Below, one piece after another: positions 36,040-49,461 of a stretch of 64,000 nt of DNA; the stretch's first letter is position 1, and every line of letters starts with the position of its first letter. This stretch comes from Nematostella vectensis (taxonomy: Eukaryota > Cnidaria > Anthozoa > Actiniaria > Edwardsiidae): the NCBI RefSeq assembly GCF_932526225.1, contig NC_064040.1, positions 4,647,681-4,711,680 of the forward strand. The letters are read 5' to 3'. The notes beneath the pieces were generated by a model. It was not told where the DNA came from and searched no databases. It saw only the letters and a program-made list of their open reading frames with translations. The translations under genes and the position numbers were made by a program.

Positions 36040-37130
36040 GGCAAATAAAAACTTCAGATTGGAGTAGACTTGACCACAGGCAGCCACAAATTTCTGGGAA
36101 TATTTCGCAACGCCAAACGTCTCGTGTTTTTGTTGACAGCATCGCCAGTCCCCATCGATGGATATCCTACTAAATTCGCTCTGTAACTCTAGAAAACTGC
36201 AGTGAAAATGATCCCACACCAGTGAAAAATCGCTTTGAAAGCCGCGGGAACTTATACGAAGGTAATTTAGACAATTTATAGCTTGAACTTGCCAAAAAAA
36301 CCTCGTCAAGAATGAGAAGACCACGTGACCCGGAGTCCGAACAACCAAAAGCGATTTTTTGAGCATCGACTCTACTAAACTGGTGCGCATGCGCCGTAAT
36401 GTAACACAGGGAACCCACACAAAAAAGACGATCGACTACAAAATTAGACTTGCTCTCCGCTCGCTGCGCTCGCTCCGAGCAAAAATACTACTCGTTAAAT
36501 ATTCACGAAATGCTGAGTGCTTTCAATTCATTTCCTAAGTAAATCATTTGGACAACTGAGTTTCTATGTATTTCTTTGTCGATGTTTGTTTGTCTGTTTT
36601 CTTATATTTACACTTCAAAGTTTCACTGCAGTATACCATTTGTGAAACATAAACGGAGGTTTACCAAACATCTACTTATATCATTATTATTTTATACCAT
36701 TATTATGGTACACAATTTTAGACTGGGATTGTGAATCAATGACAACAGAAATATGATTTCCACTCTTTACAACAAAGAATTTTTATTTCTCTGAATTTTA
36801 TGTTCCAAGCATGAGAAAATTTTGATTTTATGTATTAATCATAGTAGTCTGTCCATGCTCCCTGAACCTTTGCCATGGAAGGGGGATGAAATGTTACTCC
36901 ATAAAAAAGTATGTAAAAGATTATGGTTTAGCAATGGACGACTCAGTTCATCCAGGTAAAAATGTTTAATACAGGCTTGTTTCATGGGTCAACTGTCAGG
37001 TTGATCTACTCCTCAGTAGAAAACACTGGAATATATAAGCTTTTATATGATTTTCATACTTCTCTGGGTTTCATAATTTCAGTATAAGTATATAGCATTT
37101 GGTAGCTAGAGATAATGGTTTTGGAATGTA
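36040..37130. other. Non-coding spacer
   Basis: No supported gene. A GCTCGCTGCGCTCGCT palindrome-like block near 36455 resembles ends of small DNA transposons, but no partner was found. Confidence 0.35.
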
Positions 37131-37140
37131 ATCCACACAG

Positions 37141-37560
37141 GTATCTGCGGATGTCCCAAGAAAAATTTGAGCACCTCCATTCCATTGTCGGGCCACAAAA
37201 CTTAGAAAGGCCATTTCTTCCAAAGAGCGACTTGTTGTAACGAGGTACCTGGCCACTGGAGGCTCGCAACAGTCACAGTCGTTTAACTTCCGTATTGGAA
37301 AATCAACGGTGTCAATGATAGTCCGGGAGACCTGTGCTGCCATTTGGGAGGCCCTCCACGAGTCCTACCTGAAGACCCCATCCACGCAGGAAGAGTTGAA
37401 GTCTATTGCAAATGAATTTGAAGATATATGGCACTTTCCTCACAGTATAGGGGCTGGGGATGGTAAGCATGTGGTAATCGAGTGTCCTTCTAACTCAGGG
37501 TCTGAGTTTTATAATTACAAAGGCACCTATAGCATCATGTTGTTGGCCTATGGAGATGCC
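37141..37560 (+). pseudogene. PIF/Harbinger transposase, DDE nuclease piece
   Basis: It starts after an AG acceptor and reads YLRMSQEKFEHLHSIVGP. A frame change near 37210 leads to ERLVVTRYLATGG, then FRIGKSTVSMIVRETCAAIW, then IGAGDGKHVVIECP and FYNYKGTYSIMLLAYGDA. The first two catalytic aspartates (in DGKH and GDA) are present; the sequence then diverges at 37561 into a CCG run, losing the final glutamate. Same strand as the piece at 33370, so both may derive from one element. Not functional. Confidence 0.82.
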
Positions 37561-37563
37561 AAA

Positions 37564-37596
37564 CCGCCGCCGCCCCCGCCACCGCCGCCGCCGCCG
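37564..37596. repeat. CCG/CGC microsatellite
   Basis: Near-pure run of CCG units directly abutting the truncated Harbinger frame. Confidence 0.85.
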
Positions 37597-37742
37597 ATGC
37601 TGTTCGGGTTTCCCTTGCAGTCAAAGGTCGAAATACTGCCAAGCTCGAGGTTCAACCCTCGGATTCTCCCTCTGCTTTTTCCTCAGATATTTCTTTAGCT
37701 TTTCTCCGGGTTTTTCGTAAAGAATCCCCTAACTCGTCGCCA

Positions 37743-38042
37743 ATATATATACACCATTTCAAAAAAGGTTGTTAGTGCAAATTGCGAATGGCAACTAGTA
37801 AATGGCCCGAACGGTGCTTCTGGGTACTAATCATTCGTAAAAGGTGTTAAATAAAGTCTAGCAATGTCAGAGACATGCATTGATGATCTTTAATGGATAA
37901 TTGTTTGATTTATCCATATTCTTCAGCATTTAGTAGAAATTTAATGAGACCCATGGTTCCTTTCGGTCCTAGAACTGCCATTTGCCAATCGCCATTTTTG
38001 CCGTTTCGCACTGACAACGTTTTTTGAAATAGGTATATATAA
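37743..38042. mobile_element. 300-bp MITE
   Basis: Left TATATATACACCATTTCAAA and right TTTGAAATAGGTATATATAA are inverted. The match continues through AAAAAAGGTTGTTAGTGC. TA-rich edges fit a TA target. No coding content. Confidence 0.65.
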
Positions 38043-38557
38043 TGTCTCGACCATCTGCTTTATCACGAACGAACATCCTATAATATACTCCTTACACAGG
38101 TAGCCCGGTCATAACACAGGTAGCCCGGACAATACAGTCACTGCTTGAGATGGCTAGACGGCTGGCTAGACAATGGAACGCCATGTTTGAACTGGATTTA
38201 GTTGTGTTTTTCTGAAGCTATCAGGACTTCCCCCACATTTAGGCGACTTTCTGGATTCCTAAGGAGAAGGTACTTTATCAGCTAGCCGTTTCTTTGAGTA
38301 ACAATTGTATGATATCATCATGCAGTGGGTATCGCTTTGCTAGTGAATTTTTACTAGGAAAAGGATGGCCAATATAATCCTAATGTTGACAGAAATTTAG
38401 CCCCTTCCACTCATCAAAAAGCCAGAAATACATTAAGGCTAAGAATGTTTAGGGTTAGGGTGTTTTTCCTTGATCATATGTTTTATGTGATCATATGTTC
38501 CGCTTACAATAAGATTAACTTATGCGTTATGTTAACCTTGTTGAACAGCTGTTGAGG

Positions 38558-41500
38558 ATGGCCCCTAAAACCACTGTGAAACAGAGAAAATCAACCGCCT
38601 GCACCAAAAAATCAGCCCCAGTTGGGGAATTAAATGACTCCAAACACAGCACAATGAAGAATGTCATCCCACATGGGGCATTACCACTACCTGAGATCAC
38701 ACTTTACTGCACAGTGTGGATGTCAATAATGGTCTACTTCGTGTATGTTGTCATTGAAGCTTCAAACGGTAGGGGCATCCATTCCTTCCCATACCCTCAA
38801 ACCTCCTTCCTCTACCCACAATCCCCTTTCTCCTTACCCCTTCACCAACCCTCAACCCCCTTCTCTAACCTCAACCCCAATTTCCTTGGCCTCAACCCTC
38901 TACCCTCAAACCCCTTCCCCCACACTCCCCTCCTGTCAACCCCCTTCCTCTCATCTGAACCTCCCTCCCTTCCCCAGGGGCGCATACAGGGAGGAGGGTG
39001 GATATCCACACCCCACTTCACCCCACCCTTTTGAGTAAAAAAAAATGAAAAGTCACATCTATACCTTGGGGTACATTAAGGTCAGTCTGTAATTTCTTCA
39101 GAATTTTACAAAAATCCTGTGAAAGGAAGGAGAGGTCAGATTATTCAAGATATGATCACATGTCTAATAAGGATTGTACTGGTCTGCTATTCAAATCCAC
39201 TTTTGTTTTCTTTGTGATAGAGTATAAAGATCATCTCTGGCCTGGTGATTTCTCCAAGGGATGGAAGTTCATTGGGCGTGACAAGGTATAATTTTATTTT
39301 AATAAAATTAAAAGCAGGCATAAAAATGTGTATGACTGTATAAAAAGTTTATTGAGTGTGACAAGATATATAACTATGAGCAGTTTATTGGGTATGCCTG
39401 GGTGTACAGTAAATAACTGAATTGAAATCCTATTTAAGAGTCTCCAGGAAAGATTAAAGAAAACATTGATACTTGTGATGCTGGAACATAACCTTGCTTG
39501 CAGGATATTTGTGATGCTGAATGGGAATTCTGGTCTAATCTCAAGTTGGAGATGATTCTCGCTTATTGTCTGCATTCCACCGGTGGCTTGGTTATTTCTC
39601 ATTACCTTCCCATGGTGAGAAACATTTAATTTTCTATATCATTTCATTTTCAGCAAATATTATTGCTCACCTGCTTTAACTGGATTCTTCTCTTATTTAT
39701 ATCTTTCCAGGCACGCAGATGGTATTATCCAGCCTTTACTGTTGCCTTTTTGGTACTGCTAGTTGGTATCAAGTCTGTTCTCTACGTGGTTGCAGTCTGT
39801 ACTGTATTCTACCTCACTTCTAGGACACAGTCTGTTGCTTTGGTCTGGACCACAGTTATTGGAATTTTGGCAACGCTGCAGTTTGAAACTGCCAGAAACT
39901 TCCAGGTAATACAAGGAACCGTTTTTAACCTCTATTTGATTCTTGGGTTAAAGGTCCTTTGTCAGCCACACCTAACATTCCATACATAATATATGTCAAG
40001 TGTTCATGGTTTTACTGGTCGTGCTGTAGGCATTAGACTACTATTCTGGAGGAAGCCCATATCCCTCCCCTTCCTAAACAGATTATTGGCAACTAGTTGT
40101 TAAAAGAATATCAATCAACCACCCATTTTTTTTTTTGTTTACTTCGAAAAAACAACAGTCTATATGAAGAAAACTACTAAATAGTTTGAAGTCCAATACT
40201 TGATAAATGATGTTTGATTGAATGTATCTTAACTACTCACTTAAATCAGTAGGGGCATTTTTCAAGCACATGGCTAGAGTTTTTGATCATATTGGTTGTC
40301 ATGTAAGATGCAACAAATGACTGTCCCTGTTTTGATTGCCTTAGTTTCAGTTTCTGTCAAGCAATCCTGGCAAGAATGAGATTGTTCTGTTTGTGACGCT
40401 GATGTCTCTTCTGAGATGTGTTAGCTTCTGCCTTGAGTGTTGCTGGCACCGGCAAGATGGTGCTGGTGTTACAAGTGATAAAACTGATAAGCCATTACCA
40501 TCTTTCACCCTACTTGACCTGTTACTCTATAATTTCTACCTTCCACTTTTTGCAAATGGACCTCTCATGACCTACAAGGATTTCTATACTCAAGTAAGTT
40601 AAGGCTGGTTCTCATCAGGATGTAAGCCCTGGCCCAACACCAATAATTATACAATTTTCTCTGAAACGCAAGGGCAATACCATGCAAGCAAGCATACCAC
40701 GTTTTAAATATATGTATTATGTGATATAACTAGAAAAGTAAAAGCAAGCTTTGGAAAACTTAGGTGGTATGTGCCAGGTATGAGGAAAAAAGAAATAAAT
40801 CAATGCCATGGTTTTGTGTTCAATAGCCTGAAAACAAATTGTTTTTTTTTCTGTTAATTTCATATAATGGGGGTGGAAGAAATAGCTTGTGCAAAGTTTT
40901 CTATGCCTAAAATGGTTTTCTAGAATTTTGTTTTGTTGCATAAAAGATCTTTTTGGCCATGCCATCTGTAATTTCATTTCATTTGTTTTGTTTTTTTTTT
41001 CTTTGGCATTTTCCTTGCAAGATTTTGAATGCATTTTCTCCCTTCCCCATCTCAAAGATCTAAATGGTTAACTCCAATAAATGAATTCATTTTCTTTCAC
41101 CAGTTTCACCAGCCAGTGCAGCTGCTAACAAAACCAGAGCTCCTTACTATCCTATGGGACGCTATACGCACTCTCTGGTGGTATATATTCCTAGAGCTGT
41201 ACCTTCACTATATGTACTCTGCCGCTCTTGTGAGAAAAGACCCTGTGTTTAAGGGCCTGTCGGTATGGACTATCACAGGGATCATGTACTCTCAACTCAA
41301 CATCTTCCTCGTGAAGTATGTGGTCTTGTACCGTCTCTCTGGCCTGTTTGCGAGGTTTGACCATCTAGACCCTCCTGGAGCTCCACGCTGAGTTTCCACC
41401 TTGTACTTATTTGGAGACATGTGGAGGTAGGCCACACCTTATTCTATGCACACTCTCATTGGTTGATTAGCAGGCCGTACATCCCTCATGGCTACCTCCG

Positions 41501-42691
41501 AAACGATCCTCTCTCAAAACCCTGTAGTTAATTATCCATCTATTCCTCTAATGCCTGATTATACAGTACCATACATTATGGCATGGCTTTAGAGACATAT
41601 AGGAGCAAATCAATTACCCAAATACTCTCTTATTGACTTTCTTATTCTCTTCAACTTGTAATCTTGTGTCTGTTTTGTTTTCAGATATTTTGATAGGGGG
41701 TTAAACGTCTGGTTGAAACGGTACACATACACATTGTTTCATATTTACTTGTTTTTATTAACTTTTATATTAATTTGTTCATTTTAACAAGGCTTTTATT
41801 TTACTTTAGATATATCTATATCCCTATGGGAGGGTCCCAAAAGGGGATTCCCCGCCAGATAACAGGATCGTTTCTAGCATTCACGTTCGTGTGGGCGTGG
41901 CACGGGGGTCAGGTGGACATCTTGTGGTGGGTCATCCCTAATTGGCTTGGTGTAGTCATAGAGGGACTGGCAGGAGTTGTGTCCGACCTACCGGAAGTGA
42001 AAGCAAGAGAGGTGAGAGTTGGTGGAAGTTGAATTCCTAAAAGTGGGGAAGGGCCAAGATCACGTATGATACAATGACTGACTTTGCTGTTTTTCGTCAA
42101 ATTAGAACAGTGTCAAAATCGCTCTTTTGACCACAGCCCTTGTAAGGTAGTGATGAAGCAATTGCTAGCCTCACTGGTTGGCCTGTGAAGCTCATGTTAA
42201 TCAGTATGTCTATTTACATTCTTATTGGGGTTTCCTTTACAAACTGCCAAGGTGGCCACGCTAGCGTGTGTCGAACTGTCACTGTGTTATGTCCCCTCAG
42301 CGTGTGTTGGGCTTTCACTGTGTAATGTATGTGTCTTGTTTCTGCTCCTCAGCTAAGTTTGTCGGAAAGCAATCGGCGCCGTGTTCGTGCATTGTTCGGG
42401 TCTGTTACGTTGTGCTGTCTCTTCCTTAGTAACCTCGTGTTTCTACAAGGTTATGAGCCTGTTTGGTACTACATTACTAGAGTCTACTGGCAAGGTGGGT
42501 ACCCTGTGTGATGATTTATTACTTGGGCCTTCTAGGTAGGTGGGTTGCCTGTGTGTTTAGTTTCTAATGGTCCGCCACTCTTTGTATTCGTTTCAGGATT
42601 CCCTGTGTGTCCGCTTGTTTCGCTGTGCGTGATTTATTGCTATGTACAAACTAACATGGAACTAAACAGATACAAGCGTGGAAAGTGGTGA
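38558..42691 (+). pseudogene. HHAT: HHAT copy B with premature stop
   Basis: All ten coding exons are present with identical lengths to copy A: 38558-38768, 39221-39285, 39504-39614, 39711-39905, 40351-40593, 41104-41426, 41685-41720, 41810-42011, 42353-42494, 42597-42691. Splice sites are intact. One base change turns the cysteine codon TGC of PGAPRC into TGA (41389-41391) at codon 371. This removes both MBOAT catalytic residues (D386 and H426 in copy A). Downstream exons stay open and similar, so inactivation looks recent. Read-through or RNA editing would restore the frame but nothing in the sequence shows it. A sequencing error at this single base cannot be excluded. Confidence 0.88.
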
Positions 42692-42722
42692 TCTGGCTTA
42701 CTGTTGTACATGTTCAAGAAAT

Positions 42723-42975
42723 GTGTAGTTCCAGAAAATATCCATACCCTCCCCCCCCCCTCCCTCCCACGGAGGGGATTGGAAATTCCGGAGAGGTGGG
42801 GGTTTAAGACGCCCAGGAATTTTCAGAGGGGAGGAGGGGTAAAATGCCCCTTTTCCTTAAAAGTTACTGTATTTATTTATTTTTTTCCAGCGTGTTGAAA
42901 ATTCCAGGGTAGGGGGTCATACCTCCGACCTCTCAATGGGGGGATGGGGAATATGGATATTTTCTGGAACTACAC
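42723..42975. mobile_element. MITE, copy B counterpart of 8598-8967
   Basis: Same inverted ends (AGTTCCAGAAAATATCCATA) and G/C-rich interior. Shorter because the insert seen in copy A is absent. Confidence 0.65.
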
Positions 42976-42999
42976 AATAAGATTGATACATACAAGCGA

Positions 43000-43780
43000 G
43001 ATTATCCTTTCGCGCATTCTCGAACCATTACCGAGAGGGGACTGAGTTGGTTAGTGTTTCAAGATTGTGGCTAAAAATAAGCAACATCGCGTGTGTTTGA
43101 AAATCTGTAAAATAATCAGAATTGAAGAAAATCGATTTTTTTCCCGGCAAAGTGAGCATCAGCTAATATACATTTTGCCCAAACGGTGTTCCCTTTCATT
43201 GGGAAAGCACTTTAAGGATTTTTCCAGTTTCTCATGTCTAATATCGTTACTCTAGATAGTTGTTTTATTTAATGTGTTGTAGGTGCTATTTCGGTTTTTT
43301 ACGTATTTTGTATCGTAGATAAATTAAAGTATCGTTTGACTGTATGGTGGCTTTTGAAAATAAGAGCATGTCAATAGCCCTGGTTTCATGTTTGCAATGT
43401 GATCTCAACATTTTAAGGATGGAAGTAACGTTACTGTTCATGTACTAAACTTATCCACAGATAAAAGCGTTGCCTTCTTTCTAGAGTTTGTAGAGAAGGG
43501 AAACAGTGACAAACAAGATTGTAAATGTATATTCTACAAGAATGAAAAGGAAATTGAAAACTAATGGAAGGAGATTGAAAACTAAAAAAGAAGATGATTC
43601 GAAGATGACGCTTAACGTAAATGGTTCAAGGGTGTGTGCACTTCTAGTAAGTTTTATCAGGAGAACACTCCTGGTTTTATAACTAAAAGGGAATTTTTTT
43701 TTCCGTTTTGTGGTCCCTCTAATATAAAGAAGTGTCTTCTCGAGCCCTATCGAAAAAAAAAATAACAATATTTCGCTCCA
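43000..43780. other. Non-coding, partly collinear with copy A 8990-9400
   Basis: Matches copy A until about 43390, then differs up to 43915, where private sequence replaces the copy A insertions. No gene. Confidence 0.4.
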
Positions 43781-43785
43781 TGACA

Positions 43786-43876
43786 GGTAATCCGGAATCC
43801 ATGGAAAAAAAAGGATGGCAATCCGGAATCCATGCCACTGGAATCCGGAATCCACACACTAGGATCCGGAATCCAG
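43786..43876. repeat. ATCCGGAATCCA short repeat
   Basis: Four near-identical units spaced 16-30 bp. ATCCGGAT-like palindromes. Absent from copy A. Confidence 0.65.
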
Positions 43877-44689
43877 AACGGTATTTTATTGGAGAACCTA
43901 TCATATCATGGGGTGATATATTTATCACTGTTTTTCAACGTATAAACAGGGCTGCCTGTGGCTGAACGGTTACCAAGCTATCCGGTACCTGACATGCGCA
44001 TAAGCCTTCTGCTCTAGAACGACGAGGCGACGGTAAAATTCAGAGCGACTAAACTCATAAACCAGCCTAGATAGTTTTCTTTTGGCGGATCTGAGCGGCA
44101 TCAGAGGTTAGTATGGTAGTACACCGTCAAACTAATGTTTATTTTGAAGTCAGTATATTTATTCAAACAGATTTTTTTTGCAAACAAAACTCATATAAAC
44201 GCTTTCAGATATTCTTTAATCGCCCTCGCCGATAGATTTCTCTGTAACAATTCAGCAAAGTCTGGTTTGACTGCTCTAACGAAGGTGATAGAAGAATTGC
44301 AAATTAATGTTGATCTATAAGGAAAAGGTACATTTTTAGAGATTATGATTACTAAGGAAACACATTGAATAAAATAAGTGTGTTCCGTGAGAAATAAACT
44401 GCACTTATTTGCATTTAACTTGTTTCATTGTGCAATGTCCAAATAAGGAAATGAGCGAGCTGGAAAAATGAAGTTTAATTAAACAAGATTAATTGATTTT
44501 TGAAAAGGTAAAAATGACCTTAAAAGCGACAGGAGAGTAGCATAAACCACAAATGTTTTCAAGGAGATGTAAGTTGCTGTCATTATACCTTGGAGCAATT
44601 TGTACATCTTTATTTAGGTTATCAAGAAAAATATGTAACATAGCATTTGTAACAAAATTACAGCATGAGTCTTCTATAGATATCGAGGT

Positions 44690-46608
44690 GTGAAGTCTCA
44701 TTGTTAACTCTTTGTGGACGGGTATTCTGCAGTTGCTCCACAGTGATGAGCGCACTAAAGTTTGGCAAAGCAATCGATCAGCAGGTAGAAATGTAAATAG
44801 ATTGCCTAGTTTACCAGCTCTTGATTGCCAGAAGAAGTGTAAGGAACCAAATGATCTTGGCAAGTATAGGGAGACCCTGGAATACTTCCAACAAGCGCTG
44901 CAAGTAAGCACTGGTAACAAGATCATCAAATAAAAGAGGTTAGAATATTGGTGTTGTGCAAGCAAATCTTGGTATTATGAGGAGGATTATAAACATCAGG
45001 TAGACTTGCTTCAGAGTATTGGTGCTGGGCAAAAGGTCACATTTTGCACATTACCAATATTCTGAGGCACTTCTGCTGAAGGAACTAGAAAATTACAAGA
45101 AGGCGATTAAGACCTACAAACAAGCGCCGCAAGTGTACATGCGGACTTGTAACAAGAGCGATCGAGCACACGTGAGTCAGAATATTGCTTATGTTCTATA
45201 AGTATTCCTGGTAATTTTGAGGAGGCGATGTAACACTAACAACAAGTGCTACTGCTTCAAAATATCGGTGTTGGGTAAAAGGTCACATTTTACACAGTAC
45301 CGATATTGTGAAGCACGTTTGCAAATTAAAGCTACCAACAAGCGCTGTAACTCCACACGAAGACAGGTAACGAGAGAAATCAAGCCGGTGTGATGTGTCA
45401 GAATACTGGTAATGTGCATGGGGAACCTGTGGTGACTATGAGGAGACGATGAAGTACCACAAACAAGAGAAGACAACAGATACAATCACCCATACTGGGA
45501 GGGCCTTTGTCCTCGTAGGGGACTACGTCAGACTGTATAAGAGCTTTACAAATCTTCATCACTACCCCCGGACGATGATGTCATTGTACAGTAGGTCAGG
45601 AGCACATGTAGAAACCGGACAATATTAATTTCTAGACAGATGTTATGTCTATTTCCCACTGTGTGGACGGGTATTCTGCAGTTGCTCCACAGTGATGAGC
45701 GCACTAAAGTTTGGCAAAGCAATCGATCAGCAGGTAGAAATGTAAATAGATTGCCTAGTTTACCAGCTCTTGATTGCCGGAAGAAGTGTAAGGAACCAAA
45801 TGATCTTGGCAAGTATAGGGAGACCCTGGAATACTTCCAACAAGCGCTGCAAGTAAGCACTGGTAACAAGATCATCAAATAAAAGAGGTTAGAATATTGG
45901 TGTTGTGCAAGCAAATCTTGGTATTATGAGGAGGATTATAAACATCAGGTAGACTTGCTTCAGAGTATTGGCGCTGGGCAAAAGGTCACATTTTGCACAT
46001 TACCAATATTCTGAGGCACTTCTGCTGAAGGAACTAGAAAATTACAAGAAGGCGATTAAGACCTACAAACAAGCGCCGCAAGTGTACATGCGGACTTGTA
46101 ACAAGAGCGATCGAGCACACGTGAGTCAGAATATTGCTTATGTTCTATAAGTATTCCTGGTAATTTTGAGGAGGCGATGTAACTCTACCAATAAGTGCTA
46201 CTGCTTCAAAATATCGGTGTTGGGTAAAAGGTCACCTTTTAACACAGTACCGATATTGTGAAGCACGTTTGCAAATTAAAGCTACCAACAAGCGCTGTAA
46301 CTCCACACGAAGACAGGTAACGAGAGAAATCAAGCCCGTGTGATGTGTCAGAATACTGGTAATGTGCATGGGGAACCTGTGGTGACTATGAGGAGACGAT
46401 GAAGTACCCCAAACAAGAGAAGACAACAGATACAATCACCCATACTGGGAGGGCCTTTGTCCTCGTAGGGGACTACGTCAGACTGTATAAGAGCTTTACA
46501 AATCTTCATCACTACCCCCGGACGATGATGTCATTGTACAGTAGGTCAGGAGCACATGTAGAAACCGGACAATACTAATTTCTAGACAGATGTTATGTCT
46601 ATTTCCCA
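44690..46608 (+). pseudogene. Two tandem 949-bp TPR modules (copy B)
   Basis: The segment from about 44711 (GTGGACGGGTATTCTGCAG) repeats 949 bp later with very high identity, so this is a young tandem duplication. Each unit has a NDLGKYRETLEYFQQALQ piece, hairpin 1, a KELENYKKAIKTYKQAPQVY piece (frames at 45019-45201 and 45968-46150), hairpin 2, and a non-coding tail. Frames are broken by stops, so no full TPR protein is encoded. Upstream (44135-44440) is shared with copy A. Confidence 0.65.
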
Positions 46609-46619
46609 CTTTTTTGTGG

Positions 46620-48330
46620 TTCAAAGTATCTCATTGAGAAAATGTTATCAAAATAATGTAGGGCTTAAAAGTCATGATTGTTAATTTTTTAATGAATACA
46701 GTTCTAGGGCAATAAAAAGCGAAACAATGATTGAAGCAGACTTCCAAATATGGTGTGCAAAGTCCAAATAAGGAAATGAGCGAGCTAGAAAAATGAAGTT
46801 TAATTAAACAACATTAACGATACCCAAATGGCTTTATTTCGGGTGATTTTTTTATTATTATGCCATTCGATGACAATAGGCACGCCCTAGATGTTAGCGG
46901 AAAAAAAACACCAAAATCTTAAAGACTCCGCCAGATATTCAAGAAAAACCGAATTCGAACGAGTTTTGCGTTATTCCCGAAGGCGTCAATAATCCCATAA
47001 TCCTGTTTACTTAGCCCGCGATCAACATCCGGGGAACTTAGTTTTACCGCTTTTCTCCTCTAATTAGCATACAAGCGCGTTTTAGCACGTTTTATCCTAG
47101 ATTTATCCGTATTTAAATCAACTTTATAAGCGTTTACACTAAATTTCGCATAGTTGTAAACTATGCCAAGATTAAGTAAGAATCCTTGGCTTCCTTCGAA
47201 GAAGGTTAAGCGAGGAAGAAAGCCCAAAACAAAGAGTTGTCTCCGTTCGCGGTCTTTTTAATTTTTCCGCGCTCTTCTTTTCTTCGGTACAAGCTCGTTT
47301 CGGTCTAGGCATCTTCCTTCACTTGCACGGCTACCGCTATGACATTTGAGCGCCTTGGGGTTTTCCCGCTGCGTGTCGAGCGTGCAATGTAATTGGTTGC
47401 CATACGGGGCTCTATGTGCTCTTTGTCTGTCATTGCTGTCACGCTGCCTCTAATGTTTACACAACTTCAATCCCCGATATCTCGCATTCAAATTTCACCC
47501 CAACTTACTCTAAATATGTGAATCAAAGGTACACTTATAACCGCCCGATTCCTGAGCAACTTGGCAAGCGTCTTGTATAGATATTGTTCTGTCACACCGT
47601 GCCGCGGATAATCAATAGCTTTATTCGCTACGGATTTAATTGGCGCGTTGTAGCCAAAGAAGCTAAAATTATTCCACGCCTAACTTTAAGCCTTGATTAT
47701 TAATCAACGAGGCTGTGTGACGTCAAATGTAGACACGGTTTGTCAGTTCAGTGGATGACGAAGGATATAAAGCAAATCCCGAGAGGTTATGCGCTTTGGT
47801 GTGTATAAATAATTCGCATGTTTAAAAGTGGTCGATTTCGCACTTCGGACCAGACAAAAGCACTCAAAATTAAGCGAGTATAAAAAATGATCATTTTAGG
47901 AAGAAAGTACAATGATTAAGCTTTAAATTGATATATAGTTTGTTAGCATTTGCTTTAATCCAACGCGAGCGCGAGCAATTTTGCCGGGACGATCGGGGTA
48001 ATTACCGCTTGGTTCTACGGTATCCTTAATTGATTTTTGAAGAGGTAAAAAGGGCTTTAAAGGAGACAGGAGACTAGCATAAACCACAAATGTTTTCAAG
48101 GAGATGTAAGTTGCTGTCATTATACCTTGGAGCACTTTGTACATCTTTATTTAGATCATCAAGAAAAATATGTAACATAGCATTTGTAACAAAATTACAG
48201 CATGAGTCATAGAATATAATTTTGTTAAAAAAAATATATCTTATTTAGGCAATATGGTAAAAGCGATGAATTACAAAAACCCTATATTATATTAAAGTCT
48301 GTCCAGAACCCCTTGTGCTTGTTGTGAACG
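46620..48330. other. Non-coding block matching copy A 16970-18700
   Basis: High identity to copy A with few indels, but no open frame of convincing length. The reason for strong similarity is probably just recent duplication. Confidence 0.45.
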
Positions 48331-48732
48331 TTGTTTGGAGGTTACAAAATCTTGCATACCACGTTCATGTTACATAGGCTGAGTCATGGTGTGTGTGGTC
48401 AGTTTTGGCAGACTGGGTTATGTTGCTTGACTGTGAGTAGCAGGCCTTGTGTTCACGTTACACAGGTTATATACCTAAAACCTGTTATGCTTGGAGAAAT
48501 CAGCTCGGCTTGGAAGCGGTTGGCACTTCCAATACTAAAAGCAGAAAGAAAGAAAAACATTAAGAAACATAATTTTTTTTTAATGAGTGGGAAACGCGAT
48601 GGATTTTTCCGCATTTCAACAAATGTAACAAATCCCCCCTGGTAATTTACTCAAATAATTTCACAAAATTTTAACCCATTTTCCATAAATTTAAGGAATT
48701 TTTTATCATTTCCCAAGGAGGTATATTTGCCA

Positions 48733-48885
48733 AGCACACGATACCTTGTTATCAAGCACGTGATACCTTGCTGCCAATCACGTGATACCTTGCTATCAAC
48801 CACGTGATACCTTGCTACCAGCACGTGATGCCTCGTTACCAACCACGTGATACCTGTTACCAAGCACGCAAAACCTCGTTGCCAT
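48733..48885. repeat. About 21-bp CACGTG tandem repeat, copy B
   Basis: Same array as 19088-19258, with one unit reading ATACCTGTTACC rather than ATAGCTGTTACC. Confidence 0.75.
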
Positions 48886-49461
48886 GACACCCACCTTGTG
48901 GATCAGCACCCATAAAGCTCTAGACGGAGCGCTACGTTGTTGTTCCATGTTCTAGGATGAATTCTCAGCCATCGTGTCTTGAGATTAGGCTTGAATTCAT
49001 TACGCTTTACGGTGGTGCCGTCGTTATTACCCATAAATATCTATTGATATGGAATGCATTAGACAGATTTTCCACATTATGTCATTCTAGTAGAATACCA
49101 AGTGTGAGAAAGCACTTCCATCGGCTGATAATAACATCAAACAATTGATTCGTGAATACTTTATCTAAGAAGTACGTGCTGGCTTATTTGCAGAGAAATT
49201 AAGCCCAGCTTAGAGAACCGTGGACACTTTTGTTGTTTTTTCGTTTATTTTTTTTTTATTGTTAAATTGTTATTATTGATGGATAAACTGTGTGATTAAA
49301 TCTCGAACTAACCATCTAAGAAAAACGTTTACACTTCGTTAAACAAATTCAACAGAAAATATCGCAACAGTTTTCCCAAACCAGTCGATGGAAATGGATA
49401 CTGTCTCACAATTGGTAATTTGCTTGGATGACAAAATGGCGGCTGACAGAGATTAACGCAC

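Noticed and set aside
37054..37343. Two minus-strand frames of 71 and 90 codons
   Set aside because: They are antisense to the Harbinger nuclease piece, which has clear family motifs on the plus strand.
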